A DNA stretch of 7,233 bases from Actinomycetota bacterium (GTDB taxonomy: Bacteria > Actinomycetota > Thermoleophilia > Gaiellales > Gaiellaceae), in assembly GCA_013816275.1 (NCBI GenBank), contig JACDER010000067.1:1-7233 (forward strand). The letters run 5' to 3'. Numbering within the stretch: the stretch's first letter is position 1; every line of letters starts with the position of its first letter. The position numbers were made by a program, and so were the translations under genes. Under the pieces are notes generated by a model. That model was given only the letters and a program-made list of their open reading frames with translations, was not told the DNA's origin and did not search any database. Positions 1-7,233 of the stretch are shown piece after piece.

Positions 1-111
1 AGACTCCGAGGGACACGGCACTCACCGCAACTCCTGCGCCGACCGCGGCCCAGGCCCAGAACCAGCCACAGCCGGCGAGATGCCGTTGCCGCGGAGCCGG
101 CGCGGCGTCCA

Positions 112-112
<1 letters not shown>
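1..112 (-). CDS. N-terminus of a small membrane protein, translationally coupled to uvrA (partial, runs off the left edge)
   Basis: The ATG at 112-110 overlaps the uvrA stop by one base (TAATG on the minus strand), and an open frame of 37 codons runs to the window edge. The first 16 residues are polar and basic (MDAAPAPRQRHLAGCG). They are followed by a hydrophobic run from about residue 17 to 37 (WFWAWAAVGAGVAVSAVSLG), which looks like a membrane helix. The stop/start overlap suggests translational coupling and co-transcription with uvrA, so SOS control could extend to it. I do not recognise the family. The start is supported by the coupling geometry and by the plausible topology, but only a fragment is visible. 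Confidence 0.6.
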
Positions 113-2946
<2,834 letters not shown>

Positions 2947-2953
2947 GAGGGCA

Positions 2954-2982
2954 ATTGTAGTGACCGAACACATGTTCGTCCA
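2954..2982 (-). promoter_or_regulatory. Predicted uvrA promoter giving a leaderless transcript
   Basis: On the minus strand, TGGACG (2982-2977, four of six matches to TTGACA) is followed by a 17-base spacer and TACAAT (2959-2954, five of six matches to TATAAT). Only seven bases (TGCCCTC) separate the -10 from the ATG at 2946, so transcription should start at or within a base or two of the A of the start codon. No Shine-Dalgarno sequence is present, which agrees with leaderless translation. The SOS box fills most of the spacer. Confidence 0.7.
2965..2978. promoter_or_regulatory. LexA-binding SOS box upstream of uvrA
   Basis: The 14 bases CGAACACATGTTCG form two perfect half-sites, CGAAC and GTTCG, separated by four bases. 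Read on the uvrA strand it is CGAACATGTGTTCG, which fits the known Gram-positive/actinobacterial LexA consensus CGAAC-RNRY-GTTYG at every position. It lies 18-31 bases upstream of the chosen uvrA ATG and overlaps the -35/-10 spacer, where bound LexA would block RNA polymerase. Damage-induced derepression of an excision repair gene is well precedented. Binding itself is inferred. Confidence 0.88.
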
Positions 2983-2996
2983 GAGCCTCTCAAACG

Positions 2997-3031
2997 GTTC
3001 GGACGGCGCCAGGTTTCGCTAGCTTCCGAAC
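2997..3031. repeat. Seven-base inverted repeat in the uvrA/AI-2E intergenic region
   Basis: GTTCGGA (2997-3003) is the exact reverse complement of TCCGAAC (3025-3031), with 21 bases between the arms. It sits 17 bases upstream of the AI-2E ATG and could be an operator or a 5' hairpin for that gene. The arms contain GTTCG/CGAAC half-site words, but in the outward order and with the wrong spacing for a LexA site. A weak -10-like TAGCTT (3020-3025) lies within it. A chance match is possible for arms this short. Confidence 0.3.
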
Positions 3032-3047
3032 GGCAAGAACTGGTCGA

Positions 3048-4103
3048 ATGAGGCAAACCGTCCGCCGTGCCTTCGTCTCGTCGGCGATCTTCGTCGGGGT
3101 TGTAGTGCTCGCGCTCGCCCTCTGGAAGATCCGGCTGCTGCTCGCACTTTTGTTCTTCGGCTTCATCATCGCAGCGGCCATGAGGCCGGGTGTCGCCTTT
3201 CTCCACGATCGGCTGCGCATCCCGCGCATCGCGGGGATCCTCCTGCACTACGCCGGCCTGGTCGGCCTCTTTGCGCTGCTCCTGTACTTTGTCGTCCCGA
3301 CCGCCAAGCATCAGATCGCAGCGGCCGTACCGACGTCGCAGTCGGAGCTCAACCAGGCGACCAAGCACTCCAAGGGGATCAAGCACGAGATCCTCAGGGG
3401 GATCCAGAAGCGGCTCAAGAACCTCCCCTCGGCCAGGGACATCGCCAGCTCGGCTCTCGACATCGGCCTCCGCGCCTTCGAGATCGCGATCGGGATCTTC
3501 TTCATCTTCGCCAGCGCCGCGTACTGGATCTTCGAACGCGACCGGGCCGAGCGCGTCGTCCTTTCTCTGTTACCCAGACCGCACCGGAAGGTGGTGCGGG
3601 ATACCTGGAACCTGATCGACCTCAAGCTGGGGGCTTTCGTCCGCGGGCAGCTCGTGCTCGTCGGGCTCGTCGCCACCGTGCTCTCCCTTGCCTTCTGGGC
3701 GGTGGGGCTGAAGTTCTGGTTGCTGGTCGGGATCTTCGCCGGTCTCGTCGAGCTGATTCCGGTCGTCGGTCCCCTGGCAGCCGGGGCGGTTGCGGTGGGC
3801 GTCGGCTTCACCGATTCCTGGCAGAAGGCGCTCGTCGCGGGGCTGATCGTGCTGGTCGTGCGCCTGCTCGAGGACTACGTCGTGATCCCCAAGATCCTTG
3901 GAGAGGCGGTCGGGCTGACGCCGCTGACCGTGCTGTTCTCGGTTGCGGCCGTCGCCTGGCTGTTCGGCGGCTTCGCGATCATCCTCGCGATCCCGTTGGT
4001 TGCCGTGCTCGCCACGATCGTGGACGTGCTGGTGTTCGACAAGAATCCGGCCGAGGAGGAGGTCCCATCGGTGTTATTCCCGGCGAAGGAGGCGGAGACT
4101 TAG
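3048..4103 (+). CDS. AI-2E family (PerM/TqsA-like) multi-pass membrane protein
   Basis: This 351-residue integral membrane protein has the layout of the AI-2E family. Two helices near the N-terminus (about 10-26 and 28-45) and a third (62-83) are followed by a charged loop (about 86-140). A helix then runs at 142-163 and further hydrophobic segments cover about 200-330. Family hallmarks are the LVELIPVVGP motif (233-242) and the EDYVVIPKILGEAVGLTPL stretch (275-293). Members have been linked to export of autoinducer-2, to sodium/proton antiport and to other solutes, so the substrate cannot be given from sequence. The ATG at 3048 is the only sensible start, since the first helix follows at once and no start codon is seen close upstream in frame. 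No good Shine-Dalgarno is visible. The gene is divergent from uvrA, with the SOS box 70 bp from its start, and its stop lies four bases from the convergent small gene. Confidence 0.9.
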   Translation: MRQTVRRAFVSSAIFVGVVVLALALWKIRLLLALLFFGFIIAAAMRPGVAFLHDRLRIPRIAGILLHYAGLVGLFALLLYFVVPTAKHQIAAAVPTSQSELNQATKHSKGIKHEILRGIQKRLKNLPSARDIASSALDIGLRAFEIAIGIFFIFASAAYWIFERDRAERVVLSLLPRPHRKVVRDTWNLIDLKLGAFVRGQLVLVGLVATVLSLAFWAVGLKFWLLVGIFAGLVELIPVVGPLAAGAVAVGVGFTDSWQKALVAGLIVLVVRLLEDYVVIPKILGEAVGLTPLTVLFSVAAVAWLFGGFAIILAIPLVAVLATIVDVLVFDKNPAEEEVPSVLFPAKEAET

Positions 4104-4107
4104 GTGC

Positions 4108-4350
4108 CTAGGCGGCCTTGCGCCGGCGGCCGAAGATCAGGCCGCCGAGCGTGAAGCCGAGCCCGAAGGTGCCGATCGCGAACGCGCCGATCGCGAACGC
4201 CTTCCGGAAGGTCGAGAGGCGCTGCCAGCGGCCGATCGCCTCCTGCTCCTCGGTCGTCAGCGGCTCGCCGCGGCGCTGCTTGCGGAGGGCGCCTCCTGCT
4301 CTGATCCCCAGGTACAGGTCGTCGAAGACCTCAGCGGACTCGTCTACCAC
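4108..4350 (-). CDS. Small single-helix membrane protein with a glycine-rich repeat (80 aa, hypothetical)
   Basis: I read this from the GTG at 4350 to the TAG at 4108. The soluble N-terminal part (about 1-50) starts MVDESAEVFDDLYLG and contains a charged helix-like region (RKQRRGEPLTTEEQEAIGRW). A hydrophobic segment at about 51-74 is built from five-residue units AFAIG, AFAIG, TFGLG, FTLGG, and the protein ends in a positively charged tail (GRRRKAA). The basic tail and glycine spacing suggest one membrane helix with a helix-packing face. The frame stays open upstream for about 120 more codons, but that part is antisense to the phosphoesterase gene and does not read as natural protein. GTG 4350 follows a -10-like TAGACT by exactly seven bases, as at uvrA. 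I do not recognise a characterised family. Dedicated function is unknown. Confidence 0.72.
   Translation of the reverse strand: MVDESAEVFDDLYLGIRAGGALRKQRRGEPLTTEEQEAIGRWQRLSTFRKAFAIGAFAIGTFGLGFTLGGLIFGRRRKAA
4171..4200. repeat. Perfect 15-bp tandem duplication in the small membrane protein
   Basis: GCCGATCGCGAACGC occurs twice with no gap and no mismatch (4171-4185 and 4186-4200), encoding AFAIG-AFAIG on the minus strand. The preceding 15 bases (4156-4170) match the unit at 11 of 15 positions and encode TFGLG. The array therefore looks like an in-frame duplication that lengthened or tuned the membrane helix. Its perfect identity suggests the last duplication is recent or that the region is prone to slippage. 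Confidence 0.9.
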
Positions 4351-4378
4351 GAATCCGAGTCTATAGCCTGCCCCGGTC
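4351..4378. promoter_or_regulatory. 28-bp divergent intergenic region with overlapping -10 elements
   Basis: Two GTG start codons face away from each other across these 28 bases. At the centre is the palindrome CTATAG (4361-4366), the only AT-rich spot nearby. Leftward, TAGACT (4363-4358) ends seven bases before the GTG at 4350. A 4/6 -35-like TCGTCA lies 16 bases upstream. Rightward, TATAGC (4362-4367) ends 11 bases before the GTG at 4379. No ribosome-binding site fits either gene, so both transcripts are probably leaderless or nearly so. The -35 for the rightward gene is not convincing. The promoters would compete for the same DNA. Confidence 0.5.
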
Positions 4379-5200
4379 GTGACGACCCGGGTTCTCCATC
4401 TCTCCGACCTCCACTTCGGAGCCGGCCGGGACGCCGAGATCCAGCTCGGCTTGACGGTGCTCGTGGAGCGGGTCGAGCCCGAGCTGATCGTCGCCAGCGG
4501 TGACCTCACACACCGGGCGAAACGCCGACAGCACGAGGATGCCGCCGGCTTTCTACGCTCGCTCGGCCCGCCGCTCCTCGCTGTCCCGGGCAACCACGAC
4601 ATCCCTTGGAGCTTTCCGCACCGGCTCGTCCGCCCGTTCTCCGAGTTCGAGCGCGTGTGGCAGACGACCGAGCCGCTGTTCCAGTCTCCGACGCTCCAGG
4701 TCGTGGGCCTCAACTCGGCGCGGCCGTGGCGCCACCAGTCCGGCGGAATCCGGAGCGGGCAGCTGGACCGTGCACGCGAGCTCTTCGACTCCGCCCCCGA
4801 GGGGGCGCTTCGCGTGGTCGTGCTCCATCACCACCTGATCGGGGCCCCCTGGCGCTCGCGCAAGAAGCCGGTCGCGCACCGCAACGCCGTGCTCGCCGGG
4901 CTCGTCGACGCCGGAGCCGAGTTGATCCTGGCCGGGCATATCCATCAAGCGGCCGTCAGCGGGCGCCATGAGTTCGAGGTGATCGAGGGCGACATGCGGG
5001 GAGTGACCGTCTCGATCGCGCCCGGCCTCGGGCAGCCGCGCCCCAGCCGGCGAGGCGAGGCGCGCGGTGCCCATACTTACACTGTAAGCACGGAGGAGAT
5101 CGAGGTGCTGACCCACGTGTGGGGGGGCGGGGACTGGGAGCTGACCGGGATCAGGCGCTTCGCCCGCGGCCGCCACGCGCTTTCTTCGCCGCGTCGCTGA
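4379..5200 (+). CDS. Calcineurin-like metallophosphoesterase
   Basis: This 273-residue protein carries the full dimetal phosphoesterase motif set: D10-x-H12 in HLSDLHFG, G41-D42 in ASGDLTHR, G71-N72-H73-D74 in VPGNHD, H150 in VVLHHH, and G186-H187-x-H189 in LAGHIH. These supply the two-metal active site. The order and spacing are those of the cyclic-nucleotide-phosphodiesterase-like (Icc/CpdA-type) branch, so a cAMP- or other phosphodiester-hydrolysing role is possible but not shown. There is no signal peptide or membrane helix, so it should be cytoplasmic. The GTG start at 4379 places the first beta strand and DxH motif at the expected N-terminal position. Its last 50 bases overlap the end of the convergent propeller gene, in both cases inside basic low-complexity tails. 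Confidence 0.92.
   Translation: MTTRVLHLSDLHFGAGRDAEIQLGLTVLVERVEPELIVASGDLTHRAKRRQHEDAAGFLRSLGPPLLAVPGNHDIPWSFPHRLVRPFSEFERVWQTTEPLFQSPTLQVVGLNSARPWRHQSGGIRSGQLDRARELFDSAPEGALRVVVLHHHLIGAPWRSRKKPVAHRNAVLAGLVDAGAELILAGHIHQAAVSGRHEFEVIEGDMRGVTVSIAPGLGQPRPSRRGEARGAHTYTVSTEEIEVLTHVWGGGDWELTGIRRFARGRHALSSPRR
5121..5138 (+). other. Possible G-quadruplex-forming motif near the phosphoesterase 3' end
   Basis: The plus strand has seven G, C, four G, ACT, then three G. The seven-G run can be split into two triplets, which gives four G-tracts with loops of 1, 1 and 3 bases, meeting the usual G3+N1-7 pattern. It lies in codons for VWGGGDWE, 13 bases before the convergent overlap begins. The G-run is partly explained by Trp/Gly codons. 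Any structural role is speculation. Confidence 0.4.
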
Positions 5201-6755
5201 TCCCGAACATCGCGCCCCCGCGGGTCCCGACCCAGATCCAGCCGCGCCAGACAGCGGGCGTCGATTCGATGCAAGCCGAGTCGACCTCGAGCGACCAGAG
5301 CTCGGGCGGTCGTTGCCCCTCCTTCGAGACGTCGTATGCGTGGAGGACGCCGGAGCAGTCGCCCTGGATGAGCACGTTGTCGATGACCACAGGCGAGGCC
5401 CAGGTCGGCCCGGGCAGCGGAATGCGCCAGCGCACCGCTCCCGTCTTCCGGTCCACGCCCAGGAGGCCGCCGGCGTTGATCGCGACGTACAGCATCCCGC
5501 GGTCGAGAGCCGGCGTAGACCAGATTCCCCCCGATTCTTCGAACCCGGTCTCCGTGACCGGGACCGACCAGACTTCGGGATCCCCCTTGCGGAACGGGTT
5601 GAGCTTCATCAGCTGCCCGACCTGCTTCGAGCGATCGTCGTACTTCTCCAGCTCGCTGGCCACGTAGAGGAAGCCCTTGTCGTCGATCACGACCGAGGCG
5701 TCGGTGTCGTCGCCGGTCCAGAAGCGGAAGACCCGGCTCGCGTGCGTCCCACCGTGCAGCACGTCGCGGATGTTCCACCCCTGCACGAGCCCCGCCGAGT
5801 TGGCGAAGTAGACGATCCCGTTCCGGTACGCGACCGAGTTCTCGATCGAGAAGGCATCGGTCGGGAAGTCGGCGGCGAGCTGGTCGTCCCAGGCGGGGAC
5901 GGTGAGGACGATCGTCGGATCGACCGTCACCCGGCCGTGGTCGTACCCCCGGTTCAGCTTGACGACGTAGAACCAGGAGTTCTCACCGCCCTCGAGCAGG
6001 TAGTCGCCCACGACGAGCGCGGCGCCGTCCCAGTCGTTGTTCCAGTGCTTGTACGGGACGCTCGTCTCGGCATTCATCGACCAGAGCACGGTCGGCTCGG
6101 GACGGTCGGTCGCGATGATCCGGAAGTCGTTGTCGCGCGAGCCCGCGTAGTAGAGCGGGTAGCCGTCCGGATCGGAGGTCGCCGAGCCCTTCGCCAGGTC
6201 TCCCGTGACCAGATCGGGCTTGATCGGCGTGCCGGTGAGGGCGTTCAGGAAGTGGTAGTGGTCGTCATACGCCCCGAAGCGAAGCTCGAGGAGCCCGCTC
6301 TTCTTGTGCGGGATGACGTTCGGCTGGCCCGTCCAGCCCGTTCCGCACCAGGTCGAGGTCCCGTGCTCGTCGGCCGACTCGGCGCACATGCCCCCTGACG
6401 TCGGATAGCGCCACCTCACCACCGGGTGGCGCGGCACGGGGCCTTCGCCGTAGTACGTGCGGGTCAGGTTCCCGCGGAACGTCGTGAGGCCGGGAACCTT
6501 CGGGTTGATCGCACCCTTGATCGCCGCCGGTTGCGCCGGCTTGTGGTGCTTCGGGTGCTTCGTCGCCGCGTGCCCGGAGGAACCACCCGTCGTGAGCGCG
6601 ATCGCGCTTGCGATTCCAACCGCGAGCAATCCGAGCAGCCCGAGAGCGACTGTACGACGCATGACGATCTGCCGGCGGCGGCCCTGCCGGCGAAGCTCGC
6701 GCTCGGCGCGACGCTCGCGCACGGCGGGTTCGCCCGCTCCAGGCCAGTCGGTCAC
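5151..6755 (-). CDS. Membrane-anchored extracytoplasmic PQQ-like beta-propeller protein
   Basis: The 534 residues comprise a strongly basic N-terminus (about 11-34, rich in RERRAERELRRQ), one membrane helix (about 35-56), and a Gly/Ser/His/Pro-rich linker (57-80, including KHPKHH). A long beta-rich domain (about 88-520) follows. That domain shows repeated blade-like units of the PQQ-like/outer-membrane-assembly-factor-like type, clearest in the C-terminal half: STPALDRGMLYVAINAGG (413-430) with VDRKTGAVRW, then ASPVVIDNVLIQ (453-464) and ESTPAVWRGWIWVG (497-510). Cysteines C124/C137 and C467/C495 could form disulfides outside the cell. The propeller is probably a binding or scaffold domain. 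Residues proving PQQ binding or dehydrogenase activity are not evident, so no enzyme name is given. The GTG at 6755 was chosen as the longest start. ATG 6662, just before the helix, is an alternative giving 503 residues. The gene follows the cyclase by 57 bp on the same strand. Confidence 0.8.
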   Translation of the reverse strand: MTDWPGAGEPAVRERRAERELRRQGRRRQIVMRRTVALGLLGLLAVGIASAIALTTGGSSGHAATKHPKHHKPAQPAAIKGAINPKVPGLTTFRGNLTRTYYGEGPVPRHPVVRWRYPTSGGMCAESADEHGTSTWCGTGWTGQPNVIPHKKSGLLELRFGAYDDHYHFLNALTGTPIKPDLVTGDLAKGSATSDPDGYPLYYAGSRDNDFRIIATDRPEPTVLWSMNAETSVPYKHWNNDWDGAALVVGDYLLEGGENSWFYVVKLNRGYDHGRVTVDPTIVLTVPAWDDQLAADFPTDAFSIENSVAYRNGIVYFANSAGLVQGWNIRDVLHGGTHASRVFRFWTGDDTDASVVIDDKGFLYVASELEKYDDRSKQVGQLMKLNPFRKGDPEVWSVPVTETGFEESGGIWSTPALDRGMLYVAINAGGLLGVDRKTGAVRWRIPLPGPTWASPVVIDNVLIQGDCSGVLHAYDVSKEGQRPPELWSLEVDSACIESTPAVWRGWIWVGTRGGAMFGISDAAKKARGGRGRSA

Positions 6756-6812
6756 ACGTCAATTGTGCGGGAAGGCGCGGCCGGATCAGCAGCCGAACCA
6801 TTCGAGACATCC
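6756..6812 (-). promoter_or_regulatory. Short gap before the propeller gene with a weak -10-like element
   Basis: The 57 bases between the cyclase stop and the GTG at 6755 hold no Shine-Dalgarno sequence. On the minus strand, CACAAT (6767-6762) ends six bases before the GTG, resembling the uvrA arrangement (TACAAT, seven bases). However, it lacks the initial T, and no good -35 is present. The gene may be read through from the cyclase, from this weak promoter, or both. No terminator hairpin with a T-run was seen after the cyclase stop. Confidence 0.3.
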
Positions 6813-7233
6813 TCAGAGCGAGTGCAGGACGTATGCCTCGATCGGAGCTTCCTTGCCCTTGACCAGTAGCTCGGGCAGCCGCTCGAGCACGGCTCCGTCG
6901 GGGAGCCGGCCGGCTGTTTCGGCCCCGACGACGACGCGGCCGACCGGCGCTCTTCCCTCGAGCCTTGCCGCGAGATTGACGGTGTCGCCGAACACGTCGT
7001 GCTTGCGATGGCCCCGCGCGCCGCCGACGACCCCTGTGTGCGCCTCGCCGCTATTGATGCCGACGCGGAAACGGGGCCAGTCCTCATGTCCCTCAGCGAC
7101 GCTCTCAACCACTGACTGGAGCAACAGACCGGCGCTGGCAGCCTGGGCGGCATGGTCCGGCTGGTTGCCTTCCTTGTTGAAGACCACCATGATCGCGTCG
7201 CCGATCAACTGGTGCACTTCGCCGCCCGCGTCC
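6813..7233 (-). CDS. Class III adenylate/guanylate cyclase catalytic domain, C-terminal part (5' end outside window)
   Basis: The last 139 codons of a nucleotidyl cyclase enter from the right edge. The reading frame is open to the edge (DAGGEVHQLIGDAIMVVF), so the GTG at 7217 is an internal Val codon, not the start. Counting from the first visible residue, recognisable elements are the second metal-binding Asp (D12 in LIGDAIM), the RVGINSGEAHTGVVGG strand-turn (about 56-71), and KHDVFGDTVNLAAR. The last carries the substrate-specifying Asp D79 and the transition-state-stabilising Asn N86 and Arg R90. The position normally held by the purine-specifying Lys (three before the G of IGD) is Gln, Q8. 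The first metal Asp must lie outside the window. The protein ends just after the cyclase fold (LVKGKEAPIEAYVLHSL), so any sensor domain is N-terminal and unseen. The product is cAMP or cGMP, probably cAMP. Confidence 0.92.
   Translation of the reverse strand, partial: DAGGEVHQLIGDAIMVVFNKEGNQPDHAAQAASAGLLLQSVVESVAEGHEDWPRFRVGINSGEAHTGVVGGARGHRKHDVFGDTVNLAARLEGRAPVGRVVVGAETAGRLPDGAVLERLPELLVKGKEAPIEAYVLHSL

Noticed and set aside
4111..4146. Inverted repeat GGCGGCC...GGCCGCC as a terminator for the AI-2E gene
   Set aside because: The arms are inside the convergent small gene, the loop is long and no T-run follows. GC-rich Ala/Gly/Arg codons readily give such matches.
4351..4713. N-terminal extension of the small minus-strand gene back to 4713
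   Set aside because: It would be antisense to the 5' half of the phosphoesterase, contains no recognisable protein character, and would contradict the promoter-like element seven bases before GTG 4350.
5077..5778. Minus-strand 233-codon frame overlapping the propeller gene and phosphoesterase end
   Set aside because: It is a different-frame shadow of the propeller gene on the same strand, with Arg-rich low-complexity translation and no domain.
6792..6805. Second SOS-like site, CGAAC followed by TTCG, between the cyclase and propeller genes
   Set aside because: The half-sites are separated by two bases, not four, and the second lacks the leading G. It does not fit the LexA consensus.

Overview
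The window is a compact, GC-rich stretch of chromosome. It appears to come from an actinobacterium-like organism, possibly a deep branch such as Thermoleophilia/Gaiellales. That placement is inference from base composition, GTG starts, scarce Shine-Dalgarno sequences, protein style and a LexA operator of the CGAAC-N4-GTTCG type, which is known from Actinobacteria and Firmicutes. No tRNA, rRNA, insertion sequence, phage gene or CRISPR array was seen.

Layout: (1) A leftward unit occupies positions 1-2946. uvrA, the damage-recognition ATPase of nucleotide excision repair, is followed by the first 37 codons of a small membrane protein whose ATG overlaps the uvrA stop (TAATG). Just upstream of uvrA is a perfect LexA-type SOS operator placed between a plausible -35 and -10. 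The -10 is so close to the ATG that the mRNA should be leaderless. (2) An AI-2E-family membrane protein (3048-4103, +) runs away from the same 101-bp divergent intergenic region. (3) Four bases after its stop lies the stop of a convergent 80-residue single-helix protein (4350-4108, -), whose membrane helix contains a perfect 15-bp tandem duplication. (4) A calcineurin-like metallophosphoesterase (4379-5200, +) starts only 28 bp from that small gene, so the two promoters must overlap. (5) Its 3' end overlaps by 50 bp, tail to tail, the end of a membrane-anchored extracytoplasmic beta-propeller protein of the PQQ-like repeat type (6755-5151, -). (6) Upstream of the propeller gene on the same strand is the C-terminal catalytic part of a class III nucleotidyl cyclase, cut by the right edge of the window (7233-6813, -).

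The genes are mostly housekeeping or signalling singletons packed with minimal spacing. I see no obvious multi-gene novel system. The most useful observations are the SOS-controlled, probably leaderless uvrA unit, the tightly overlapping promoters of the small-protein/phosphoesterase pair, and a cyclase with Gln where the substrate-specifying Lys is expected. No gene-free stretch exceeds 300 bases. The longest gap is 101 bp (2947-3047).
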